8,479 bases of DNA from contig JAIVIH010000027.1 of the NCBI GenBank assembly GCA_020200615.1, forward strand, positions 1 through 8,479, read 5' to 3'. The notes under the pieces are model-generated. The model had not been told where the DNA came from. It did no database searches and saw nothing but the letters and a program-made list of their open reading frames with translations. The translations under genes were made by a program, and so were the position numbers. Shown here one piece after another: positions 1 to 6,677 of this stretch. Source of the DNA: Actinomycetota bacterium. Its GTDB lineage: Bacteria; Actinomycetota; Acidimicrobiia; Acidimicrobiales; AC-14. Numbering within the stretch: the first letter of the stretch is position 1; each line of letters opens with the position of its first letter.

Positions 1-89
1 CGCCACTCCGGGTCGTCGAGGTCGACGGCGGCGAGGGCCGACGGCTCGGCGCGGAGGAGGCGGGTGTCGAGATCAGCCAGACGGCTCAC
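1..89 (-). CDS. 5' end of an unrecognised gene, cut by the window edge
   Basis: Only the first 29 codons and two bases of the next are visible. The start is a GTG at 89-87, followed by an open frame to the window edge. The peptide begins MSRLADLDTRLLRAEP and continues with Ala/Leu/Asp-rich residues ending in DDPEW. It has no signal peptide or membrane segment and looks like the charged, helical start of a cytoplasmic protein. I cannot assign a family. The start is supported by a TACGCT hexamer exactly 7 bases upstream, the spacing expected for a leaderless transcript; no Shine-Dalgarno sequence is present. The gene lies 50 bases downstream of the flavoprotein and in the same direction, so it could be the last member of the same cluster or a separately promoted unit. 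Codon use is G/C-ending like its neighbours. Confidence 0.6.
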   Translation of the reverse strand, partial: MSRLADLDTRLLRAEPSALAAVDLDDPEW

Positions 90-102
90 CCGCCCGAGCG
101 TA
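90..102 (-). promoter_or_regulatory. Candidate leaderless promoter (-10 TACGCT) for the left-edge gene
   Basis: On the minus strand TACGCT occupies 102-97, followed by seven bases and then GTG at 89. This fits the actinobacterial TANNNT -10 element placed so that transcription starts at or next to the start codon. I see no -35 resembling TTGACA about 17 bases further upstream. Confidence 0.45.
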
Positions 103-139
103 ACGCCGGCTCATCCCACGACCGGGGCATGCACCAGGC

Positions 140-1639
140 TCAGGACCCGGCGGCGACGGCCTTCTGGGTGCCTCCGCTGCCCTCGCCGGCGCCCGTCTCC
201 TCGTGGTACTCGGCCTCCACGTTGACCGTCCATATGTCGTGGCTGGCGCCGAGGATGTTCTCCACCGAGAGCATGGCCGTGTACATGGAGTGGTCCTGGT
301 TGTTGTACTTGTGCATCCCGTTGCGGCCCACGGGATACACGTTGGGGGCGTTCTGCTCCAGCCACCCCCGGAGGGTGGCGACGTTGGCCTTGTAGGTGTC
401 GTTGTACATCGGGTAGGCCTTGGGCATCCGCACCACGTAGCCCGCCTCCACCCGTTCGGGATCGACCAGCCCCAGCTTGGCCAGCTCGCGCTTGCCCAGC
501 TCCACCAGCTCCTCGTCGGGGGACGTCCACAGGTCGTCACCCTCGAACACGAAGTACTCGAGGCCGAGGCAGGTCTTCCCTTCCTTGACCATGTGGGGCG
601 ACCACGAGCCGAAGTTCTGGATCCGACCGAGGCGGACGTCCGGCGAGTGGACGTAGATCCAGTTGTCGGGAAAGCCGTTCTCCACCGGTACGACCAGGGC
701 CACGGTGAGGAAGTCCCGGTAGCTCAGGCCGTCGGCGGCAGCCAGGACGTCGGGGGGAGGCGGCGGGTCCATGATCTTGATGAGGGTGCTGATGGGCATG
801 GAGGAGATGACGTGGGAGGCGTCGTACCTGACCGTGCCGCCGGTCACAGCCACCGCCCGGCCGCCCTCGTGATGCACCCCGGTGGCGGGCGTCTCCATCA
901 GCACGTCGCTCCCCTGCTTTTCGACCAGCTCCCGGCAGCGTTCCCACATCATCCCGGGACCGTGCTTGGGGTACTGGAACTCCTCGATGAGGCTGGTGAT
1001 GTCCTTCTGGTTCCGCTTGGGCAGCACCGCGTTGAGGACGGCCTTGGACAGCGAGAGGTTCTTGATGCGCTGGGCGGCCCAGTCGGCCTTGATCTCACTG
1101 GCGGGAACGCCCCACACCTTCTCCGTGTAGGTCTTGAAGAAGATCCGGTACAGACGGGCGCCGAAGCGGGCCGAGACCCAGCCCTCGAACGTGGTCTGGT
1201 CCTTCGGGGGCCGGACCCGGGCCCAGCCGTAGGACGCCACACAGAGGACGGCTTCGACCATGCCCAGCCCCTTGAGGGCGTTCATGGGCTTCAGCGGGTA
1301 GTCGAAGAACGAGCCGTTGTAATAGATGCGGCTCATCCGCGGCCGTATCAGGAACTCGTCGTCGGCCAGGATCTCGTGCCAGAGCTCCTCCACGGCCCGA
1401 ACCTTGGTGAAGAACCGGTGACCGCCGATGTCGAAACGCCAGCCGTCCTGCTGGACGGTGCGACTGATGCCGCCGACGACCGAATCCGCCTCCAGGACAG
1501 TGGATTTCACCCCTCGCTGGCCCAGCTTGTAGGCCGCCGTGAGCCCGGCCGGGCCCGCGCCGATCACCACGACACGGAGGTTTTCCGGCGCGGCTGACGG
1601 GGCGGGATCGGAGTTTGCCGGGGAGGCGGAATTGCTCAA
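140..1639 (-). CDS. NAD(P)/FAD-dependent oxidoreductase, UDP-galactopyranose mutase-like
   Basis: A complete 499-residue flavoprotein. Residues 22-40 form the N-terminal Rossmann strand and dinucleotide-binding motif (VVVIGAGPAGLTAAYKL), and Glu50 ends the second strand where such enzymes bind the ADP ribose. An IGGHRFFTK stretch at 71-79 and the C-terminal GRNGMHKYNNQDHS stretch at 438-451 are typical of an amine-oxidase/UGM-like family often found in bacterial envelope-polysaccharide loci. The exact substrate cannot be read from the sequence; a sugar-nucleotide or polyprenyl-linked substrate is inferred from the neighbouring membrane glycosyltransferase genes. The start is a TTG at 1639-1637: it is the only reasonable initiator ahead of the Rossmann fold and gives a 20-residue Ser/Pro/Ala-rich leader. 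No Shine-Dalgarno is seen. The last 20 or so residues are Gly/Ala/Glu-rich and probably disordered. Family confidence is high, reaction confidence low. Confidence 0.9.
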   Translation of the reverse strand: MSNSASPANSDPAPSAAPENLRVVVIGAGPAGLTAAYKLGQRGVKSTVLEADSVVGGISRTVQQDGWRFDIGGHRFFTKVRAVEELWHEILADDEFLIRPRMSRIYYNGSFFDYPLKPMNALKGLGMVEAVLCVASYGWARVRPPKDQTTFEGWVSARFGARLYRIFFKTYTEKVWGVPASEIKADWAAQRIKNLSLSKAVLNAVLPKRNQKDITSLIEEFQYPKHGPGMMWERCRELVEKQGSDVLMETPATGVHHEGGRAVAVTGGTVRYDASHVISSMPISTLIKIMDPPPPPDVLAAADGLSYRDFLTVALVVPVENGFPDNWIYVHSPDVRLGRIQNFGSWSPHMVKEGKTCLGLEYFVFEGDDLWTSPDEELVELGKRELAKLGLVDPERVEAGYVVRMPKAYPMYNDTYKANVATLRGWLEQNAPNVYPVGRNGMHKYNNQDHSMYTAMLSVENILGASHDIWTVNVEAEYHEETGAGEGSGGTQKAVAAGS

Positions 1640-1655
1640 ACCGTTATCCAGCCTA
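1640..1655 (-). promoter_or_regulatory. Possible -10 element (TAGGCT) before the flavoprotein gene
   Basis: TAGGCT lies at 1655-1650 on the minus strand, ten bases before the TTG start. It would give a leader of only a few bases. The spacing is longer than for the better examples in this window and no -35 is visible. The 39-base gap after the GT39-like gene would also suit simple co-transcription. Confidence 0.25.
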
Positions 1656-1678
1656 CCGGGCGCGGGCGAAACCCCCCG

Positions 1679-3195
1679 TCAGGGGCGGAAGCGGACGAGG
1701 CCCGGGCGCTCGAAGTACTTGGTGGAAACCTTGACGACGCGCTGGTTGTCGGGCCGGGCGTCGCCCAGGCGCTCGATCAGGTTCTGGCACCGGGTGCCGA
1801 GGGTCCGGTAGCCGGGGGCCCACACCACCCAGACGTCATGTTCGGGGCCGGCCCGGTCGAGCAACATCCGGGCGAAACCGCTGGTGGACGTGGCCTTGAC
1901 GACCTTCTGGTAGTCGACCCAGTCAACGATGTCCGGGGGTGCGGCGCGCGGGAAGGTGAGCTGCACGAGGCCCTCGGCCTGCAGTTCGCGGGTGACCGAC
2001 GGGCCGAGCTGGTCGGGGCAGTAGGCGACGACGTCGCCCGGTCGGGCGTTGGCCTCGAGGGCCGACGCCACGCGGGGGGCGTTCGTCCGCTCCCCCACCA
2101 GGTTGGGCACCGAAGCCCACAGCCCGAGGACGGCGGCCAGGGCCAGGATGCCCCCCCGAGCGCGGCGGTCGGTGAACACGTCGGTGCCCAGGGCGACCAG
2201 GATGATCATGAAGGGAAACAGAACCGCCGCGTACCGCACGGCGAAGGCCGAGCCGCTGATCTTCCCCGCGACCAGGGCGACCACCAGCGCGCCGAAGGCC
2301 AGGGCCGCCAGCTCCCGCCCCGGCGAACGGGGGCGCAGGTCCAGGAGCACCCGGCGGTCGTCCACCGGGGAACCGAACACGGCCAGGACGATCAGCCCGA
2401 AGTACAGGAGCCCGAGGATGATGCCGGGGTTCCAGTAGCCGCCGGCGAAGTGGGTGACGGTGTCGAACAGCGAGCGGAGGTCCCCCGCCCTTCCCCAGGG
2501 CGTTCCCGTTTGGCGGAGCTGGTCGAGGAACGCGGGCGCCCACGGCACGAAGAGGAGGCAGCCCGCGCCCAGGGCCAGGAGGCCTCGCCGGGCGCCGCTC
2601 CGGGCCGGGTCCACGCCCCGCTTGGCCACCACGGCCAGCGCCACCACCGCCGTGGCCAGCAGGTAGAACGACCAGTAGTGGGTAGGAACCCGGTGAGAAC
2701 CAGCACCATGACCAGGGAGTACATCCGGACTTCGGTGCCATAGCGGATGGCGAAGGGGCTGGTGGCGACCAGGATGGCGGCCGCCCACGCCATCCTGGTG
2801 CCGCCCACCCGCTTGGCCGCGAGCCACGTGAGGGGAATGACGCCGACGGCGAAGAGGCCGGACAGGGCCCGGACGGCGAAGTCTCCGGTGCCGAAGACCC
2901 GCATCCATCCATGCAGGAGGACGTAGTACACGGGCGGAGCACCGTCGTGCCTAAGAGCCTCGGGGAGGTCCCCCAGGGGGAGACGGGCGATGTTCACGGA
3001 GAGGGCTTCGTCGAGCCAGAGGTGGGACCAGGTCCCGAACCGGAGGAGGGCGGCCAGCACGAGAAGCGCGACCACGAGGGTCCGCCCGCGCCGACCTGGT
3101 ACGGGCGCAGGCTGGGCGGCCGGAAGTACGAGCGGGTCGTCATCCCGGGCCTCTTCAGGACGGACGCGACCAGCCCTCTGGGAGGTCAGGTCCAC
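1679..3195 (-). pseudogene. ArnT/GT39-like membrane glycosyltransferase, frameshifted
   Basis: Two overlapping minus-strand frames together make one protein. The first (GTG at 3195 to about 2686) has a charged, disordered N-terminus, a membrane segment at about 38-54, then WLDEALSVNIARLPLGD at 60-76 with the Asp62-Glu63 pair and HDGAPPVYY at 83-91. These are hallmarks of polytopic, polyprenyl-phosphate-sugar-using GT-C glycosyltransferases (ArnT/PMT type, GT39). This frame loses its membrane character after MVLVLTGF. The continuation, from THYWSFYLLATAV (codons from 2683) to the TGA at 1679, is in another frame and carries further membrane segments and a soluble C-terminal domain containing PGDVVAYCPDQLGPSVTREL. 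Joined, they would give about 505 residues. One extra base restores the frame, so the net loss is 1 modulo 3. The loop and helix normally present between RMYSL and THYW also seem to be missing. It is either a pseudogene or an assembly error. Confidence 0.75.
2680..2700 (-). other. Frameshift / probable internal deletion site in the GT39-like gene
   Basis: The upstream frame has codons TTC (2688-2686), CTA, CCC and the downstream frame has CCT (2686-2684), ACC, CAC, TAC, TGG. The switch from one family-like sequence to the other must fall within this stretch. There is no in-phase X XXY YYZ slippery heptamer, so programmed frameshifting is unlikely. Confidence 0.65.
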
Positions 3196-3207
3196 TTCGG
3201 GATCGTA
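3196..3207 (-). promoter_or_regulatory. Candidate leaderless promoter (-10 TACGAT) for the GT39-like gene
   Basis: TACGAT at 3207-3202 on the minus strand is followed by six bases and the GTG start at 3195. It lies in the 30-base gap after the stop of the 772-residue protein. No Shine-Dalgarno is present before this GTG, which supports leaderless initiation. No -35 is recognisable. Confidence 0.4.
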
Positions 3208-3225
3208 ACCGGGGGCAGCGGAGGG

Positions 3226-5544
3226 CTAGGAGCCGCGCGTGCGGGCGCTGACCGTCTCCGGCGCTCCGACCTCGGCCGCCACCGGCTCCGCCGCCCGGTC
3301 ACGGGAGCGGCGGGCGGGCTCGGGACCGGTGTCGTCGGGCTCAGGATCGAGGTCGACCGGGTCGTGCCGGGCGAAGTAGACCACGCCCGCGATTCCGATG
3401 AGCGTCACCAGCCAGCCCATGATCTCGCCCGCCCGGTTCTTGTACTCGAGGGTGACGTGGTTGGAGGTGGGCACGACCACCATGAGGTTGGGCGTGACCC
3501 TCCAGGGGCCCTCGGCTCCTGAGGCCTTCCAGTTGGGGAAGTAGGAGACCTTCACCAGGACGGGAGACCCAGGGCGGTCGACGTCGAAGGAGATCGAGTC
3601 GTTGGTCTCCTTGATGTTGGTGACGCCGGTGCCGGGCACGGGCTTGCGGGGCGGGGTGTCGACGGCCACGTCCGACCCGATCACCTCGGTGGCGCTGGCC
3701 ACCTTGTGGCGCTCGATTCGAGGCCACTCCTTGGGCCCGCCACTGGCTATCGGGACGTCATGGTCCTTCTGCTCCATGTACCAGTTGACCGAGACCTCGA
3801 GCCAGGGCGTCTCGCTCTTGCCGATCCCTTCGACCACGGCGGGCATGAAGGCCAGCGGCGTGACCAGCTCCGAGCCGCTGATCTGGTAGACGCGCCACTT
3901 GCCGGTGGTGGCCACCAGCTTGAGGTCGGGGAGCTGATCGGCGGCGGCGATGGTCTCGGGCGAGAAGGCCATGTAGTAGCGGGTGCCAAGGATCTTGAGG
4001 TGCTCGACCCCGGCGGCCACGTCGAGGGCCCGGTAAGGCAGGTCGCGCTGCGGGTTGGACGGTGCCTTGGACAGCTCGCCGGCGCTGAGGAAGTGGTAGG
4101 GCGTGGTGGCGGACGACTCGAAGTAGAGGCCCTCCATGGAGTCGATGCAGCCGTCGGTCCAGTACGGGAGGAGCATGAGGGCCATGGGCGTGCCGAAGCG
4201 GTCGAGGCCGCTCTCGTACTCCCAGTGGGCACGGCCGCAGCCGTTGGTCTCCCCCACCTGGTCCATCGTGTCGATGATGGCCTTGTACTCGGGATAGGCC
4301 GTCTTCCTCTCGTAGCCGGAGTAATTCCAGCGGGCCCAGGAGGGGATGTAGCTCGTATCCGTGGTCTGGGGCTGGGGTACGAAGTCGGGGACGACCCCGA
4401 GCGGAATGCCGACGAACATCCACACCGCCAGCGCGCCGGCGATCGGCGTGGCCCAGAGCAGGCGCTCCGACGGCTGCATGGGGTCGGCGGCGAAGGCCCG
4501 GGAGAAGGAGATGCCGGCCTCGGCCACGGCCACGCCGGCCAGCATGTAGAGGCTCAGGTACCAGAAGGGCAGGACCCGGGCGTTCCAGAGGCGGCTCTCG
4601 GGAGCCAGGATGAACAGGGCGCCAGCTATGGCGGCCATGCCCAGCAGGAACAGGCCGACGCGGCGCCGGAGGACCACCGAGGCGATCGCCCCGGCCAGGG
4701 CCAGCACGACCAGCCAGCGCAGGTTCGGCGGGAACAGGTTCTTGCTGTACTCGGTGATCTTCTCCCAGCCCATGTTGTTGGCGTAGGGGAGACGGAGGAG
4801 GAAGGGCAGCGACCAGAAGGCGGCCAGGAACGCCCCCACGGCGAAGATCCCGCCGAGAAAGCCGACCCGCCTGCGGCCCGGCCGCAGCATCAGGAGGACC
4901 AGGGCGCCCACTACGGCGAAGATCGTGGGAAGAAGGTGGCAGAGCCCGGTGAGGGCGAGGACGACGGCGGTGAGAGCGCGGCTGCGGCCAGTGTCCAGCC
5001 CCCGGGCCACCAGCCCGAGGAAGACCAGGGAGAGGGACAGGCTGATGGAGAAGGAGAACTCGCCCGCGAGAGTCGACGCGATGTTGCCGCCGTAGATCGT
5101 GAACCCCCGGTCGAACAGGAAGAGCAGCGAAGCCAGCGCCAGCATGGCCGGGCCGGGGAAGCGCATTCCCGCGAGCCGCCCGAAGGCCCAGGCCGCCACC
5201 GGCAGGCTCACCATTCCCATGATGGTGACGAGCTTGAAGGCGATCCCGTAGGGCAGGAGGACGTCGAAGATGACGATCAGCAGCGACGGAAGGGGGAAAT
5301 AGAACTGAAGGGCGGGGAAGCCGGCGTACCAGTCGGGAGCCCAGCCCGTGATCCGGAAGTTGGGAAGCAGGTGGTCGCGGAGGTAAGCCGGGCCCCAGAC
5401 GTGGGCGCCCATGTCTCCTCCGGCAGGCGTGGTGTTGGCGAAGATCAGCCCGGGCTGTAGCTGGCTGAAGACGAACAGGGCGGCCGCGGCCACCACCCCG
5501 AAGGTGATGAACTGCTCGGGGCTGAGCCGCCGGAGTGGGCGCAT
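3226..5544 (-). CDS. Multi-pass membrane protein, PTPS-related/GT-C-like, probable envelope glycan enzyme
   Basis: A complete 772-residue integral membrane protein with about a dozen hydrophobic segments: one at 11-29, a series between roughly 85 and 383, and a last one at 708-725. The first extracytoplasmic loop holds GGDMGAHVW at 42-50, whose Asp44 sits where GT-C glycosyltransferases keep a catalytic or metal-binding acid, followed by DWYAGFPALQFYFPLPS at 71-87. This is the pattern of the family named '6-pyruvoyl-tetrahydropterin synthase-related membrane protein' (PF10131), whose function is unknown despite the name. Residues 390-700 form a large probably extracytoplasmic domain ending in a YFPNWKA motif (668-674), common in YfhO/GT-C-type proteins. 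The C-terminal 45 residues are acidic and Arg-rich and probably disordered. The ATG at 5544 precedes the first helix directly; AAGGGG abuts it with no spacing, so ribosome binding is atypical. Role as a sugar transferase or flippase-like enzyme is inferred. Confidence 0.85.
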   Translation of the reverse strand: MRPLRRLSPEQFITFGVVAAAALFVFSQLQPGLIFANTTPAGGDMGAHVWGPAYLRDHLLPNFRITGWAPDWYAGFPALQFYFPLPSLLIVIFDVLLPYGIAFKLVTIMGMVSLPVAAWAFGRLAGMRFPGPAMLALASLLFLFDRGFTIYGGNIASTLAGEFSFSISLSLSLVFLGLVARGLDTGRSRALTAVVLALTGLCHLLPTIFAVVGALVLLMLRPGRRRVGFLGGIFAVGAFLAAFWSLPFLLRLPYANNMGWEKITEYSKNLFPPNLRWLVVLALAGAIASVVLRRRVGLFLLGMAAIAGALFILAPESRLWNARVLPFWYLSLYMLAGVAVAEAGISFSRAFAADPMQPSERLLWATPIAGALAVWMFVGIPLGVVPDFVPQPQTTDTSYIPSWARWNYSGYERKTAYPEYKAIIDTMDQVGETNGCGRAHWEYESGLDRFGTPMALMLLPYWTDGCIDSMEGLYFESSATTPYHFLSAGELSKAPSNPQRDLPYRALDVAAGVEHLKILGTRYYMAFSPETIAAADQLPDLKLVATTGKWRVYQISGSELVTPLAFMPAVVEGIGKSETPWLEVSVNWYMEQKDHDVPIASGGPKEWPRIERHKVASATEVIGSDVAVDTPPRKPVPGTGVTNIKETNDSISFDVDRPGSPVLVKVSYFPNWKASGAEGPWRVTPNLMVVVPTSNHVTLEYKNRAGEIMGWLVTLIGIAGVVYFARHDPVDLDPEPDDTGPEPARRSRDRAAEPVAAEVGAPETVSARTRGS

Positions 5545-5585
5545 CCCCTTATGTTGTCATCCCCGCGACACCAGGGCAGTTCACG

Positions 5586-5756
5586 TCAGGCGGCGGCAGC
5601 CACCGTGGTGAGAATTCCATCGAGGTTGACGGGCTCGCCGTCACGGTCCCACCAGCGGCTTTCGCACGCCGGGCACGAGTGCATGGTGAAACGGCTTCCG
5701 GCCAGCGTGACGCCAACCTGAACCAGAACGGCCGAACGACAGTGGGGACAAGTCAT
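5586..5756 (-). CDS. Small double-CxxC zinc-ribbon protein (56 aa)
   Basis: Begins MTCPHCRSAVLVQVGV and contains two CxxC knuckles, Cys3-Cys6 and Cys28-Cys31, separated by a short beta-hairpin-like stretch, followed by RWWDRDGEPVNLDGIL. This is the layout of a one-domain zinc ribbon (TFIIB-type or rubredoxin-like knuckles) and it probably binds one zinc ion in the cytoplasm. The WWD.DGEPV segment resembles small actinobacterial proteins of unknown role; no enzymatic motif is present. The ATG at 5756 is chosen because the first Cys knuckle begins two residues later. Its first base pairs overlap the TGA of an upstream 22-codon ORF (ATGA), and it lies in an 8-bp inverted-repeat arm. The next gene starts 41 bases downstream. 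It could bind nucleic acid or a protein partner; nothing here decides which. Confidence 0.75.
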   Translation of the reverse strand: MTCPHCRSAVLVQVGVTLAGSRFTMHSCPACESRWWDRDGEPVNLDGILTTVAAAA

Positions 5757-5821
5757 CGGAGCCCCATCTCCGATGGCGCTCCGATGGATGCTGACTGGGA
5801 CCGTCCTCCCGGGACGCTCAT
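5753..5821 (-). CDS. Upstream small ORF (22 codons), possible leader peptide of the zinc-ribbon gene
   Basis: ATG at 5821-5819 opens a frame of 22 codons ending in TGA at 5755-5753. The peptide begins MSVPGGRSQSASIGAPSE. A purine-rich GGGAGG lies about four bases upstream of the ATG, one of the better Shine-Dalgarno matches in the window. The stop shares bases with the zinc-ribbon start codon (ATGA), the classic arrangement for translational coupling. The last nine codons run through an inverted repeat that contains the zinc-ribbon start. The peptide itself resembles nothing I know, so its role, if real, is probably regulatory. It may also be a chance ORF. Confidence 0.4.
   Translation of the reverse strand: MSVPGGRSQSASIGAPSEMGLR
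5754..5786 (-). repeat. 8-bp inverted repeat plus a phased direct repeat over the zinc-ribbon start codon
   Basis: On the plus strand CATCGGAG at 5754-5761 is the exact reverse complement of CTCCGATG at 5768-5775, with a six-base loop (CCCCAT). A second CTCCGATG follows at 5779-5786, starting 11 bases after the first, about one helical turn. Read as minus-strand RNA, the ATG of the zinc-ribbon gene forms the last three bases of the hairpin and its GGGG ribosome-binding candidate lies in the loop. It could be an RNA hairpin that hides the start codon or a dimer operator. Confidence 0.6.
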
Positions 5822-5902
5822 GGCCCCTCCCTTCCCTTTTGGCCCTCCTACAGGCGGAAGAGACATCGGCGCGTTTCGCGGCGAACTTGAGGAAAAGCTC
5901 GT

Positions 5903-6646
5903 CTACGAACTCAAGAGAATGGCCGCCGTCCACGCGTTGAAGGCGGCGTGGGCCACGATCGGCGGGCCCAGACGGCCGGTGCGCACTGCCAGTGCCGCCA
6001 GGACCACGCCCAGTGCTGTCAGGCTCACCATCACCAGGATCTGACCCTCGGCCGGCAGGGGCTGGGGATGGGAGAGACCGAACAGGCCAGCGGACACGGC
6101 CACCGCGCCGCCCGTCCCCAGCCGGCGCTGGAGGCTTCTGAGGAGGAGGCCGCGGAAGAACAGCTCCTCGACGATGGCTGCGCCCACGACGGCGAAGAGC
6201 ACGACGCCAACCAGGCCGACGCCATGGGCCGACTCGAACAGGTCCTCGACGGGGCCGTCCACGTCGGGCCGGCCGAGCAGAGGCCGGAGGAGGAAAGCGA
6301 CCGCCGGAACCAGCGCAGCCTGCCCCAGAAGCCCGACGACGGCGCCCAGCGGAATATCGGTCCCCCGCGCCCGGAAGCCGAAGTCGACGCCGATGCTCCC
6401 CGACCCCTTGCGGCGGGCGGCCAGTACGGCCGAGCCGGCCAGACCCACCCACAGCCCGACCTGGGCCAAGGCCTGGCCGCCGATGCTCAGCTCCCGGCCT
6501 CCCGTGCCGGCCAGCCACACGCTCGCCGCGAAGCTGGACAGGACGAAGCCGATGAGGAAGCCGGCGGCAGCATCGCCCAGGCCCCACCGCGGCTGGGGCG
6601 GTACGCCCGTGGCCTCGACGGGCTGAAGCTCCTCCTCGGGACTCAT
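5903..6646 (-). CDS. CPBP-family intramembrane metalloprotease (CAAX/Abi type)
   Basis: A 247-residue membrane protein starting at the ATG at 6646 (MSPEEELQPVEATG). After a 20-residue cytoplasmic head come about seven to eight hydrophobic segments. The three family motifs are complete: EELFFR at 160-165 (Glu160, Glu161, Arg165), FGLSH at 189-193 (His193) and HAAFN at 233-237 (His233, Asn237). These residues form the intramembrane active site of Rce1/CAAX-like glutamate proteases. In bacteria such proteins serve in bacteriocin self-immunity, regulated proteolysis or unknown roles; the target here is unknown. The frame stays open upstream to 6856, but that extension is Ala/Arg/Pro-rich repeat translation overlapping the DUF3499 gene. 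TACGCT lies 8 bases before the ATG (5 before an adjacent GTG at 6649), which supports the short form. A 146-base gap separates it from the zinc-ribbon gene. Confidence 0.9.
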   Translation of the reverse strand: MSPEEELQPVEATGVPPQPRWGLGDAAAGFLIGFVLSSFAASVWLAGTGGRELSIGGQALAQVGLWVGLAGSAVLAARRKGSGSIGVDFGFRARGTDIPLGAVVGLLGQAALVPAVAFLLRPLLGRPDVDGPVEDLFESAHGVGLVGVVLFAVVGAAIVEELFFRGLLLRSLQRRLGTGGAVAVSAGLFGLSHPQPLPAEGQILVMVSLTALGVVLAALAVRTGRLGPPIVAHAAFNAWTAAILLSS

Positions 6647-6660
6647 CACCGGAGAGCGTA
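6647..6660 (-). promoter_or_regulatory. Candidate leaderless promoter (-10 TACGCT) for the CPBP protease gene
   Basis: TACGCT at 6660-6655 is identical to the hexamer before the left-edge gene and lies 8 bases before the ATG at 6646. No Shine-Dalgarno is present. Two GGGTC words occur just upstream (about 6663-6673) in the -10/-35 spacer; their meaning is unknown. Confidence 0.45.
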
Positions 6661-6677
6661 CGGACCCCGACCCGGTG

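Noticed and set aside
203..1597. Long plus-strand ORF (464 codons) opposite the flavoprotein gene
   Set aside because: His/Gly/Val-rich composition typical of antisense frames of GC-rich genes, and the opposite strand encodes a clear FAD enzyme.
1656..1690. Rho-independent terminator after the GT39-like gene
   Set aside because: The only stem is CCCC/GGGG around the stop codon with a three-T run; too short and without a real U-tract.
2680..2700. Programmed ribosomal frameshift in the GT39-like gene
   Set aside because: No in-phase slippery heptamer is present, and a family segment appears missing, which frameshifting would not explain.
2690..2908. N-terminal part of the downstream GT39 frame as a separate protein starting at 2908
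   Set aside because: Its first 75 or so residues are Arg/His/Gly-rich and overlap the clear glycosyltransferase sequence in the other frame; similarity begins only at THYW.
3706..5460. 584-codon plus-strand ORF opposite the 772-residue membrane protein
   Set aside because: Rich in Gly, Glu, Gln and His with no domain or membrane pattern; it is a shadow of the real gene on the minus strand.
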